DNA from: Dehalococcoidia bacterium
Lineage (GTDB): Bacteria; Chloroflexota; Dehalococcoidia; Bin125
Reading direction: 5' to 3'
NCBI GenBank assembly: GCA_022826965.1
Contig: JAJDTU010000005.1
Span: 496,001-560,000 of the forward strand
Length of the DNA stretch: 64,000 nt
The position numbers were made by a program, and so were the translations under genes. Positions 1 through 7,252 of the stretch are shown in pieces. Position 1 is the stretch's first letter. The number at the start of each line of letters is the position of its first letter. The notes beneath the pieces were generated by a model. The model saw nothing but the letters and a program-made list of their open reading frames with translations, made no database searches and had not been told where the DNA came from.

Positions 1-619
1 AGGCGGGGGCCATGAAGAGCAGCGGGAAGAAGAGCAGGAATCCGGCCTGGGCGGCCTGGGCGTTACCGGTGCGCATGGCGATGAAGATGCCGATGCCGCT
101 GTAGGCGCCGCCGAAGAGTCCGGCGATGACGAGGATGAGGATCGCGCCGGGGACGCCGGAGGCCATGCCGGAGCCCGCGAGGAGGGCGGCGATGAGCATG
201 ATCGAGGCGAAGAAGACGGCGCGGACGGCGTCGGCCCAGACGCGGCCGATGATCAGCGACCAGCGCGAGGCAGGGGTGAGCAGCAGCTTGTCGAAGTAGC
301 CGCGCTCCATGTCGAGGACGATGGCGATGCCGGAGGCGGAGGAGGATCCGGCGACGGCCTGGAGGACGGCGACGGGGAGCTGGAAGGCGAGGTAGTTTTC
401 GACGCCGAAGCCGCGCTCGGAGAAGTTGGCGATGGCGCCGGTGGAGACGGCGAGGAAGAAGAGCGGGATGAAGATGTTGGTGATCTCGACGCCGGGCTGG
501 CGCACGGATTCGCGGATGGCGCGACCGGCGAGATAGCGTGCGTCGACCAGGATGCGGAGCAGTCCCGACTCCTGGGAGGCGGAGGTGCGGGCCGGGTCCT
601 GAGTCTCGATGGCGCTCAT
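1..619 (-). CDS. ABC-2 type transporter permease (C-terminus cut by window edge)
   Basis: Reading leftward from ATG at 619 gives at least 206 open residues running off the left edge, so the C-terminus is missing. It starts MSAIETQDPARTS, followed by a soluble stretch with the ABC-2 permease look (GRAIRESVRQPGVEITN), then hydrophobic segments around residues 48-60, 130-155, 160-175 and 190-205. The sequence DMERGYFDKLLLTPASR near residue 115 matches the cytoplasmic loop typical of DrrB/NodJ-type drug or polyketide exporters. Its start overlaps the stop of the upstream ATPase gene by 4 bp (ATGA), so the two are translationally coupled and form one exporter. The substrate cannot be told from the sequence. 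The family call is firm; a specific drug-resistance role is inference. Confidence 0.85.
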   Translation of the reverse strand, partial: MSAIETQDPARTSASQESGLLRILVDARYLAGRAIRESVRQPGVEITNIFIPLFFLAVSTGAIANFSERGFGVENYLAFQLPVAVLQAVAGSSSASGIAIVLDMERGYFDKLLLTPASRWSLIIGRVWADAVRAVFFASIMLIAALLAGSGMASGVPGAILILVIAGLFGGAYSGIGIFIAMRTGNAQAAQAGFLLFFPLLFMAPA

Positions 620-1683
620 GCCGGAGCGCCCGGAGTCGGCTGGGTTGTCGCATCGCCGGGTTCGATGCGGTGTCCGGTCGCCTTGAAGAAGACATCGTCG
701 AGGGTGGCTCGGGCCAGCCGCAGGTTGCTGAAGGGGAGGTTCTCGTCGTCAAGAGTGCGGACGACACGGGGCAGGGTGTCGTGGCCGCTCTTGCTGTAGA
801 CGGCGATGCCCTCGTTGAAGTCCCACTGCGCGTCCTCGACGTTGGGCAGGAGCAAGAGCGCGCCGACGGCACGCTGCTGGGCCTGCTCGTCGCCCTCGAC
901 CTGTACGTAGATCACGTCGGCGGAAACGGTCGCCTTGAGTCCGTCGGGGGTGCCTTGCTGGACGATTTCGCCGGCGTCGAGGATGGCGATTTCGTCGCAG
1001 AGCTGGTCGGCCTCTTCGAGGTACTGAGTGGTGAGGAAGAAGGTAACGCCGTCCTCGCGGTTGAGTCGCTGGATGTACTCCCACAGGTTTTGCCGCGAGA
1101 CGGGATCGAGGCCGGTGGTCGGCTCGTCGAGGAAGATGATCGAAGGTGAATGGACGAGGGCGGAGGCGAGGTCGAGACGTCGTTGCATGCCGCCGGAATA
1201 TCCACCGATGCGGCGGTCAGCGTCCTCGGTCAGGTCTACGACGTCGAGCAAGTGGGCGATTCGGTCTTCGATCTCGCCGCGGGGCACGTTGTAGAGGCGC
1301 GACTGGAGGCGCAGGAGTTCGCGGCCAGTCTGAAGAATATCAAGACCGGCTTCCTGCAGGGCGACGCCGATGGCTCGGCGGACCTGTCGATCCTGCGCGA
1401 GGACATCGAATCCGGCCACGCGGGCGTGGCCGGCGGTGGGGCGGAGCAGCGTCGTGAGCATGCGGACCGTGGTTGTCTTGCCGCTGCCGTTTTCGCCGAG
1501 GAAGCCGAAGATGTGACCCGGCGGCACCGCCAGATCGATGCCGTTGACGGCATGGATCTCGCCGAAGTGCTTGACCAGGCCGTTGGCCTCGATCGCGAGG
1601 TCGGCATCGCGATCATGCTGCGGCGCCGGAGTGACGATCTGATCGATCAATCGCTCGGCGATGGTCGGGGGTCGGCTGGACAT
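616..1683 (-). CDS. ABC transporter ATP-binding protein, DrrA-like
   Basis: The 355-residue product energises the permease encoded directly downstream. Walker A GENGSGKTT lies at residues 63-71, the signature YSGGMQRRL near 168 and Walker [14 protein letters not shown] near 188, followed by a switch histidine replaced in context by TTQYLEEADQLCD, which is common in DrrA-type ATPases. A C-terminal domain of about 100 residues after the nucleotide-binding core (ending ATLDDVFFKATGHRIE) is the usual DrrA extension. The start at 1683 is supported by a TACGCT hexamer seven bases upstream and by the absence of a Shine-Dalgarno sequence, suggesting leaderless transcription. An inverted repeat at 1748-1763 lies upstream. 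It probably exports a lipid, glycan or toxic compound; the substrate is unknown. Confidence 0.93.
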   Translation of the reverse strand: MSSRPPTIAERLIDQIVTPAPQHDRDADLAIEANGLVKHFGEIHAVNGIDLAVPPGHIFGFLGENGSGKTTTVRMLTTLLRPTAGHARVAGFDVLAQDRQVRRAIGVALQEAGLDILQTGRELLRLQSRLYNVPRGEIEDRIAHLLDVVDLTEDADRRIGGYSGGMQRRLDLASALVHSPSIIFLDEPTTGLDPVSRQNLWEYIQRLNREDGVTFFLTTQYLEEADQLCDEIAILDAGEIVQQGTPDGLKATVSADVIYVQVEGDEQAQQRAVGALLLLPNVEDAQWDFNEGIAVYSKSGHDTLPRVVRTLDDENLPFSNLRLARATLDDVFFKATGHRIEPGDATTQPTPGAPA

Positions 1684-1690
1684 GAACCAG

Positions 1691-1696
1691 AGCGTA
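1691..1696 (-). promoter_or_regulatory. Candidate -10 hexamer TACGCT of the ABC exporter operon
   Basis: On the minus strand TACGCT ends 7 nt before the ATG at 1683. No Shine-Dalgarno sequence is present. A transcript starting about 7 nt after this hexamer would begin at the start codon. It is one of a recurring set of TAnnnT sites in this window. Confidence 0.5.
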
Positions 1697-1747
1697 TCGG
1701 TTCAACGGGCTCGATCGGGCATTCCAGACCGTTCTGTGATAAGAACG

Positions 1748-1763
1748 TGTGTCCTAGAACACA
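1748..1763. promoter_or_regulatory. Imperfect palindrome, candidate repressor operator
   Basis: TGTGTCCTAGAACACA is symmetric in its outer five bases on each side (TGTGT/ACACA), with imperfect inner bases. It sits 65 bp upstream of the ABC ATPase start, between that gene and the stop of the DUF35 gene. Its size and position suit a TetR- or MarR-type operator, but no regulator gene is adjacent, so this is a weak call. Confidence 0.3.
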
Positions 1764-1771
1764 TTCCCGTA

Positions 1772-2185
1772 TCAGACGGGGCGGAAGACGGGGATCGGGT
1801 ATGCGTCTTCGCCGGCCTGGTCTTCGAACTCGACTTTGACTCGCTGGCCGATGTGAATGTCTGTGGTCGGGTCGTCGACGCCGACGATGGTGCTCATCAT
1901 GCGGAAGCCCTCATCGAGGTCGACGTAGGCGACGGCATAGGCTCCGAGCTCCTGGAATCCGGGCATGCGGTTCTGGCGGACGACGGAGTAGGTGTAGACG
2001 GTGCCGAGGCCGGAGGACACGTTCCAGCTCAGTGCGCGGTCGCCGGTGACCGTCGAGTGACCGCGCGGGTAGAAGACGACGTTGCCGTCGGCGTCGGTCT
2101 GATAGCGGAGTTCGCCCTCCTTGCAGCCGTCCCAGAAGTGCTGGGTGTCGGGCTCGGGGAAGCTGGGTTGTGGTCGGTTGGCCAT
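1772..2185 (-). CDS. DUF35 / OB-fold nucleic-acid-binding-like acyl-CoA partner protein
   Basis: This 137-residue protein has the arrangement of the DUF35 (ChsH2-like) family: an N-terminal helical hook (PDTQHFWDGCKEGELRYQ), a short region where a rubredoxin-like zinc ribbon normally sits, and a C-terminal OB-fold (YTYSVVRQNRMPGF, AYVDLDEGFRM, VKVEFEDQ). Family members bind thiolase-like partners and complete acyl-CoA binding. The zinc-ribbon cysteines are missing: only one cysteine, in DGCKEG, remains. ATG at 2185 has GAAAGG about 9 nt upstream. The gene lies 27 bp downstream of the thiolase-like gene, so the two are likely one operon and one complex. The substrate is unknown. Confidence 0.82.
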   Translation of the reverse strand: MANRPQPSFPEPDTQHFWDGCKEGELRYQTDADGNVVFYPRGHSTVTGDRALSWNVSSGLGTVYTYSVVRQNRMPGFQELGAYAVAYVDLDEGFRMMSTIVGVDDPTTDIHIGQRVKVEFEDQAGEDAYPIPVFRPV

Positions 2186-2212
2186 GTTGCAGTGCCTTTC
2201 GGAAGTGGCGAG

Positions 2213-3397
2213 TTAGTCGGCGGCGAGGATGACGGTTCCTCCGGTGTGGGTTCCTCCGAGGAGTCCTCCGTTGCCGTGGGCGACAGCGAGCTTGGCTCCG
2301 TCGACCTGGCTGGTTGACTCGCCTCGGAGCTGGCGGACGGATTCGAGCAGGAGGAAGAGTCCGCGCATACCCGGGTGGTTGGAGGAGAGTCCGCCGCCGT
2401 CGGTGTTGAGCGTGAGGCCGGGCTGATCGAAGGCGAGATGGCCGTCCTCGATGAACTGGCCGACTTCGCCCTTGGCGCAGAACCCGAGGTCTTCGAGCAT
2501 CACGGCGACAGTGATGCTGAAGGAGTCGTAGATCATGGCGATGTCGATCTCGTCCGGGGTGACGCCGGCCTGTCCGTAGGCTGCGGGGGCGCTCTGGGCG
2601 CCGGCGGAGGTGGTGATGTCGCCGCCGTTCTCGCGGTACTTGGTGGCTTCGCCTGCGCCGATGATCCAGACGGGCTTCTTCTTGATGTCGCGGGCGATCT
2701 CGGGCGAGACGAAGACGGCCGCACCGCCGCCGTCGGAGATCATGCAGCACTCGAGCAGGTGCAGCGGGTCGGCGATGATCCGCGACTCGAGCACGTCCTC
2801 GACGGTGATCTCGTCGACCTTGACGAACTGCAGGTCGGTCATCGCCTTGACGGCCTCGGGATTGCGCATCGCGTGCTTGCGCGTGGCCACAGAGATCTGG
2901 GCGAGCTGTTCGGTCGTGGTGCCGTACTCGTGCATGTGACGGTGGGCGACCATCGCGTAGTTGCTGATCAGGGTGCCGCCGTACGGGGCTTCCATGTTTT
3001 GCTGCCAGGAGGCGCCGCCGCGGCCCATGCCGCCGGTGCCGATCGGCACGCGCATCGAGGCGGCGGTGGAGCCGTAGGTGGTGACGGCGACGTTGCAGCG
3101 TCCAGCGGCGATGTCGCGCAAGGCGTGGGAGGCGTGGAACTCGTAAGAGGAACCGCCGACCTGCGTGGTGTCGAGCAATCGAGGCTTGATCCCGAGGTAG
3201 GCCGCGAGACCGAGGCCGCCGCCGCCTTCGCCGTCGAGCGCGTCGTAGAGACCGTCAACGTCGCCCCAGTCGAGGCCGGCGTCGTCGAGCGCGCGCTTCA
3301 TCGACTCGGCCTTGATTTGCATCGAGGAGACGCCGGGGGCGACTCGCAATGGATATTCGTGGATTCCGGCGATCGCCGCCAGTCGTTCCTGTGCCAT
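2213..3397 (-). CDS. Thiolase-superfamily protein (lipid-transfer/Ltp2-like), non-canonical active site
   Basis: The 394-residue protein has the thiolase fold seen in SCP2/Ltp-type proteins: N-terminal IAGIHEYPLR, a middle segment MIYDSFSITVAVMLEDLGF, and C-terminal HGNGGLLGGTHTGGTVILA. At the place where degradative thiolases carry their nucleophilic cysteine (near residue 83) the sequence is QVGGSSYEFHASHALRD, with no cysteine. The usual C-terminal HCxG is absent too; GGLSSNHPG occupies the histidine loop. Together with the adjacent DUF35 gene this resembles Ltp2-ChsH2-type complexes, which act as retro-aldolases on acyl-CoA side chains rather than as thiolases. ATG at 3397 follows GGAAAGG at good spacing. 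The aldolase role is inferred; a different acyl-CoA chemistry or a structural role is possible. Confidence 0.83.
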   Translation of the reverse strand: MAQERLAAIAGIHEYPLRVAPGVSSMQIKAESMKRALDDAGLDWGDVDGLYDALDGEGGGGLGLAAYLGIKPRLLDTTQVGGSSYEFHASHALRDIAAGRCNVAVTTYGSTAASMRVPIGTGGMGRGGASWQQNMEAPYGGTLISNYAMVAHRHMHEYGTTTEQLAQISVATRKHAMRNPEAVKAMTDLQFVKVDEITVEDVLESRIIADPLHLLECCMISDGGGAAVFVSPEIARDIKKKPVWIIGAGEATKYRENGGDITTSAGAQSAPAAYGQAGVTPDEIDIAMIYDSFSITVAVMLEDLGFCAKGEVGQFIEDGHLAFDQPGLTLNTDGGGLSSNHPGMRGLFLLLESVRQLRGESTSQVDGAKLAVAHGNGGLLGGTHTGGTVILAAD

Positions 3398-3485
3398 CTC
3401 ACAGCCTTTCCGCGTCAGGCAGACGCAAGCGAGAAATCGTATGGACGCAAGCCCGATCAGGCTAGCGCTGATCCCAGCTCAGGCG

Positions 3486-3491
3486 TAGCCT
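3486..3491 (+). promoter_or_regulatory. Candidate -10 hexamer TAGCCT for leaderless yfcE-like gene
   Basis: TAGCCT ends 6 nt before ATG 3498, and no Shine-Dalgarno sequence intervenes. It is part of the recurring TAnnnT pattern. Confidence 0.5.
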
Positions 3492-3497
3492 GCCTGC

Positions 3498-4163
3498 ATG
3501 CGCATCGGCCTGATTTCCGACACACATCTGCCGCAATTGCTGCACTCGATGGACGAACTCGGGCCCGAGACCGGGGAAGCGCTGGCCGGCGTCGAGCTGA
3601 TCCTGCACGGCGGCGATATCACGGTCCCGGCGGTGCTGGACTGGTGCGAGCAGTTTGCGCCGGTGCTGGCGGTGCGGGGCAACAACGACATCTTCGACGA
3701 CCCGCGCCTGGCGGAGCATCAGTTTCTCGATGTCGAGGGCTTCCGCATCGGGCTCGCGCACGAGTTGCGGCCTGAATCACGGCCGATCGGGGAGATCCTG
3801 GCTGCGTCGCTCGCCGGCGAGTGGGTCGATGTGCTGATCGGCGGCGATACGCACGTCGAGCGGCTGGAGTATCGCGACGACGTGCTGCTGATCAACCCGG
3901 GCAGTCCGTCGCTGCCGCACCACCTGTCCACGAGGCTGGGCGCGATAGGCGTGCTGACCGTGACGCCGCACCGGCTGGAGGCGGAGATTGTCGCGCTAGG
4001 GCCGAGCGAGGGGCATCGCAATCCGAGCCGGCCGCAACATGTCGTGATCGAACACGGGCACGTGGCAGAGGCGTCACTGGACGGATATGCGATCGGACCG
4101 GACGAGTTTCTGAAGGCGCCGCATGAGCGCGTCGTTCCCACAGTTGAGTCGAACGGAGCCTGA
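3498..4163 (+). CDS. YfcE/MJ0936-type metallophosphoesterase
   Basis: The first 160 of 221 residues are a calcineurin-like phosphoesterase. The metal-binding motifs appear in order: SDTHLP (residues 7-12), HGGDI near 38, RGNND near 57 and GGDTH near 115, then INPGSPSLPHH. This is the compact YfcE family, which hydrolyses phosphodiesters with Mn2+. Residues after about 160 form an extension without recognised motifs. The start is set by the TAGCCT hexamer 6 nt upstream. The stop is 1 nt before the ATG of the following SDR gene, so the two are co-transcribed. The physiological substrate is unknown. Confidence 0.88.
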   Translation: MRIGLISDTHLPQLLHSMDELGPETGEALAGVELILHGGDITVPAVLDWCEQFAPVLAVRGNNDIFDDPRLAEHQFLDVEGFRIGLAHELRPESRPIGEILAASLAGEWVDVLIGGDTHVERLEYRDDVLLINPGSPSLPHHLSTRLGAIGVLTVTPHRLEAEIVALGPSEGHRNPSRPQHVVIEHGHVAEASLDGYAIGPDEFLKAPHERVVPTVESNGA

Positions 4164-4164
4164 G

Positions 4165-4950
4165 ATGGATCTGCAACTGCAGGGCAAGCGAGCGCTGGTG
4201 ACCGGCGGCAGCCGGGGGATCGGCAAGGCGATCGCGCGTGTGTTGATCGAGGAAGGCTGCGAGGTCGCGATCTCGGCACGCGATCCGGAACGTCTGGCGG
4301 CAGCGGCGGCCGAGTTGGGCGGAGCAGCCTGGTTCGCATATGACGCGGCGGACGACGATTCGGTGGAGTCGATGGTCTCGGGCGCTGCCGAGGCGTTGGG
4401 CGGTCTGGACATCCTGGTCAACAACGCCGCGTCGCCGGGCAGCGTGCACGGTCCGATGAAGCTGGCCGACCTGACCGCGGAACACGCGATGGCCGACCTG
4501 CAGGTCAAGGTCTTGGGCTATCTGCGCTGCTCGCGCGCGGCTGCGCCGTACATGCAGGAGCAGGGCTGGGGACGGATCGTCAACGTGTCGGGGTTGGCGG
4601 CGCGGGGCAGCGGGAACACGGTGGGATCGATTCGCAACGTCTCGGTGGCGGCGCTGACCAAGAACCTGGCGGACGAACTGGGGCCGGACGGGATCAATGT
4701 GACGGTCGTGCATCCCGGGCTAACGCGGACCGAGGCGACGCCGGATCGGATCGCTCAGATTGCGGAGTCGAGCGGGATCTCACTGGAGGAGGCGGAGGCT
4801 CGGATGGCGTCGGGGAACTCGGTGCGGACGATCATCGACTCGGACGACATCGCGAATATCGTGGCGTTCCTGGCGTCGCCGAAGTCGATTGCGATTACGG
4901 GCGACACGATCGCGGCGGGTGGCGGCGTGGGTCGGGGGATCTACTACTAG
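4165..4950 (+). CDS. SDR-family protein lacking the catalytic Tyr-Lys pair
   Basis: The 261-residue product is a classical-type short-chain dehydrogenase/reductase by length and by cofactor motifs: TGGSRGIG at residues 13-20 and NNA at 86-88, with an active-site-like Ser142 in VNVSG. The expected YxxxK is replaced: the segment is GSIRNVSVAAL, with Arg157 at the tyrosine position and Val161 at the lysine position. The start was chosen at ATG 4165, one base after the upstream stop, rather than the longer 4123 form, because family similarity begins at LQGKRALVTGG and GGAGCC lies just upstream. NAD(P) binding is likely. Normal hydride chemistry is doubtful, so it may be a non-redox or divergent member. 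Confidence 0.85.
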   Translation: MDLQLQGKRALVTGGSRGIGKAIARVLIEEGCEVAISARDPERLAAAAAELGGAAWFAYDAADDDSVESMVSGAAEALGGLDILVNNAASPGSVHGPMKLADLTAEHAMADLQVKVLGYLRCSRAAAPYMQEQGWGRIVNVSGLAARGSGNTVGSIRNVSVAALTKNLADELGPDGINVTVVHPGLTRTEATPDRIAQIAESSGISLEEAEARMASGNSVRTIIDSDDIANIVAFLASPKSIAITGDTIAAGGGVGRGIYY

Positions 4951-4983
4951 GCTCTGTTGCTCCGTGATTCCTGTGTCCCCTCA

Positions 4984-5009
4984 GTCATTCCTGCGAAGGC
5001 AGGAATGAC
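4984..5009. repeat. REP-like perfect hairpin between convergent genes
   Basis: The 11-bp arms GTCATTCCTGC and GCAGGAATGAC are separated by a 4-base loop. It lies between the 3' ends of the convergent SDR and aldo/keto reductase genes and may stop transcription from both. A related hairpin lies at 5116-5141. Confidence 0.75.
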
Positions 5010-5115
5010 GATCTTCCCAAGCTGTTACGTCTCCAACAGTTCGTCGTTGTACGGACTCCGAGCGAGAGATCGCGGGACGGCTGAGGTCGGTGGCGTGAAC
5101 AACGTTGGGTGCTTC

Positions 5116-5177
5116 GTGATCCCTGCCTACGCAGGGATGACGGACGGGGCAGGGATGACGGACGGGGCGGGGATGCC
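5116..5177. repeat. REP-like hairpin fused to an 18-bp tandem repeat
   Basis: The hairpin arms GTGATCCCTGC and GCAGGGATGAC (one mismatch, loop CTAC) occupy 5116-5141. The right arm begins a tandem array of the 18-bp unit GCAGGGATGACGGACGGG, with full copies at 5131-5148 and 5149-5166 and a partial copy at 5167-5177. The rest of the 4951-5196 intergenic stretch shows no gene. Confidence 0.75.
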
Positions 5178-5196
5178 GTGAGGGAGTGTTGGGACC

Positions 5197-6201
5197 TTAT
5201 AGGACTCGGTACTGGTGCGGGATCCTGAGCAGTTCGTAGTAGGGGGTGACGGTCCAGCCGGGCGGGTTGATGGCGTCGATTCGCTCCCGGTCTTCGTCGG
5301 TGATGACGACGTCGGCTGAGCCGAGGTTGTCTTCGAGCTGTTCCATGGTGCGGGGTCCGATGATTGGGCTGGTGACGCCGGGTTGCTGCTCGCACCAGGC
5401 AAGCGCGAGCTGGGAGAGGGTTATGCCCTTCTCCCGGGCGATCGGGGTGAGTGCTTCGATGACGTCGAACACGCCGTCGGTGACCCGCTGCTGTTGATGC
5501 GGATTCATCGCGTAGCGACCATCGGCGGGCAATGGCTCGCCGCGCTGGTAGCGGCCGCTGAGCAATCCGCCGCCGAGAGGCCCCCAGGGGATGACGGCGA
5601 TGCCGAAGGTGCGGGCCGCGGGCAGGAGTTCGCTCTCGACGCGGCGGTCGAGCAGGTTGTAAGCGGGCTGCTCGCAGACGACGCGGTTGAGGCCCAGCTC
5701 CTTGGCCACCCAGAGCGATTCGACCAGCTCCCAGCCACCAAAGTTGCTGGTACCGATGTAGCGAATCTTGCCGTCGCGGACGAGGTCGTCGAGCGCTCTC
5801 AGGGTTTCGTCGATGGGGATGTCGGGCTGCGGGCGGTGGAGCTGGTAGAGGTCGATGTAGTTGGTCTGCAGGCGGCGCAGGCTGGCCTCGCACTGCTCGA
5901 TGATGTGGCGTCGGCTGTTGCCTCGCGCGTTGGGATCTTCGGCGTCCATCTGGCCATGGACCTTGGTCGCGAGCACGATGTTGTGTCGCTGACCATTGCG
6001 CTTGAGCGCCTCGCCGGTGATCTCTTCGCTGCGACCGAGGGCGTAGACGTTGGCCGTGTCGAGGAAGTTGATCCCGGCGTCGAGCGCGCGGTCGATGATC
6101 GCGTAGGATTCCTCGGGCTCGGTGCGGCGGCCGAACATCATGCAACCGAGGCAGAGGCTGGAGACCTGTACGCCGGTGCGTCCGAGTGGTCTGATGTCCA
6201 T
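5197..6201 (-). CDS. Aldo/keto reductase
   Basis: The 334-residue protein is an NADPH-dependent aldo/keto reductase of the YajO/YghZ-like type. The N-terminus MDIRPLGRTGVQVSSLCLG is the usual AKR start. The catalytic tetrad is visible: Asp and Tyr in FLDTANVYALGRSEE, Lys in LATKVHG and His in LYQLHRPQPD. Later motifs IRYIGTSNFGGWELV and a C-terminal GPRTMEQLEDNLGS are also typical. ATG at 6201 follows GGGAG at a suitable distance. It ends facing the upstream SDR gene across the REP-like hairpins. The substrate cannot be inferred. Confidence 0.92.
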   Translation of the reverse strand: MDIRPLGRTGVQVSSLCLGCMMFGRRTEPEESYAIIDRALDAGINFLDTANVYALGRSEEITGEALKRNGQRHNIVLATKVHGQMDAEDPNARGNSRRHIIEQCEASLRRLQTNYIDLYQLHRPQPDIPIDETLRALDDLVRDGKIRYIGTSNFGGWELVESLWVAKELGLNRVVCEQPAYNLLDRRVESELLPAARTFGIAVIPWGPLGGGLLSGRYQRGEPLPADGRYAMNPHQQQRVTDGVFDVIEALTPIAREKGITLSQLALAWCEQQPGVTSPIIGPRTMEQLEDNLGSADVVITDEDRERIDAINPPGWTVTPYYELLRIPHQYRVL

Positions 6202-6223
6202 GATTGACTCCCGACTCTGATGT

Positions 6224-7234
6224 CTAGCCGACGAGCGCAGCGGCCTTGACGAGGTTACGCATCAGTCGGATCGCCTCGTCGTGGGGGACGCGGCCGACGC
6301 CGCAACTGGTCGAGACGAGCAGGCGCTCGGGCGGAATTGTCTCTGCGAGTTGTTCGGTCTTCTCGCGCAGTTCGGTCACGGGCGCGGGCGTTGACTTGAC
6401 GTCGGCGATGCCGGCGATGATTTGCATGCTGTCGGGCAGCTCGGCCAGTAGTCCGTGTTCCTCCCACTGGCCGGAGTAGGAGCACTCGACGTGTACGCGG
6501 TCGACGACGCCGTCGAGTTGCTGGATGAAGGGGATCAGGGCGCGCAGGTTTTGCACTTCGATCGAGGGTTTGCGGGCGATGTCGCCGAGGCAGAAGTGGA
6601 TCGTTCTGGTGATTCCAGCCGCGGGCTCGAGGGGTTCCTTGACCAGCGAGAGGAGCGATCCCGCGGTCTCGCGTTGGGAGACGAGGTTGATTGCTTCGCC
6701 GGGCGCGTCGAGCTGGATTTCCTCGAGCCCGTTCCCGACCATTTCCGCGATTTCGTCCTGGACGACCTCGATCAGGTCGTTGAGGTGTCCGGACTCGCTC
6801 GCGTCTTCGTCGGTGACGAACCCGCCGCCGATCGTCAGGGGTGAGGGGACCGAGGCCTTGTTCAGGCGCGGCTCGATCTCACGCTCGCGGCGCCAGGCGC
6901 GGGCGTGTCCGGTGCCGCGCGGCGCAGTGACCTTGCCGGCGACTCGATAGCGGCCGACGCCCTGCTGACCCTTGGAGGTGACGCGCGGCGCGAGGGTCTC
7001 GAGGCCGTCGAGCCTGGGCGGGATGTGGTGGAGGAAGTCGGGGGCGAAGACCTCGCCGCCCATGATCTGGTCGAGCCCGCAGGCGATCTGCTCGTCCATG
7101 GCGATGCGGGCGGCGGTCTGCAGGACGCCGTCCGCTTCTTCGTCGGAGAGTTCGCCGGCGTAGTAGCGCTTGAGCTTCAGCCGCTGTCCGAAGGGGATCG
7201 GCCAGGAACCGACGACGGTCGTGCGAATCGGCAT
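6224..7234 (-). CDS. Cobalamin-independent methionine synthase C-domain-like methyltransferase
   Basis: About 336 residues match the catalytic barrel of the MetE family, without the N-terminal MetE half. The start MPIRTTVVGSWPIP is the family signature (TT-hGS-P). Candidate zinc ligands are in TIHFCLGD (HxC), HVECSYSG and LVSTSCGVGR (Cys). ATG 7234 was preferred to the upstream GTG at 7249 because GGAGG lies 8 nt before it. It starts 18 nt after the stop of the SUMF1-like gene, so they share a transcript. Such short MetE relatives use varied methyl donors or thiol acceptors (homocysteine, coenzyme M or others), so the exact reaction is open. Confidence 0.85.
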   Translation of the reverse strand: MPIRTTVVGSWPIPFGQRLKLKRYYAGELSDEEADGVLQTAARIAMDEQIACGLDQIMGGEVFAPDFLHHIPPRLDGLETLAPRVTSKGQQGVGRYRVAGKVTAPRGTGHARAWRREREIEPRLNKASVPSPLTIGGGFVTDEDASESGHLNDLIEVVQDEIAEMVGNGLEEIQLDAPGEAINLVSQRETAGSLLSLVKEPLEPAAGITRTIHFCLGDIARKPSIEVQNLRALIPFIQQLDGVVDRVHVECSYSGQWEEHGLLAELPDSMQIIAGIADVKSTPAPVTELREKTEQLAETIPPERLLVSTSCGVGRVPHDEAIRLMRNLVKAAALVG

Positions 7235-7252
7235 GACGGCGGCCTCCACTCG

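Noticed and set aside
2375-3775. Plus-strand 466-codon frame opposite the thiolase-like gene
   Set aside because: It spans the divergent promoter and two real genes in other frames; its composition is repetitive Val/Gly/Asp.
5131-5177. Possible CRISPR array
   Set aside because: Repeat units are directly adjacent with no spacers and no cas genes occur in the window.
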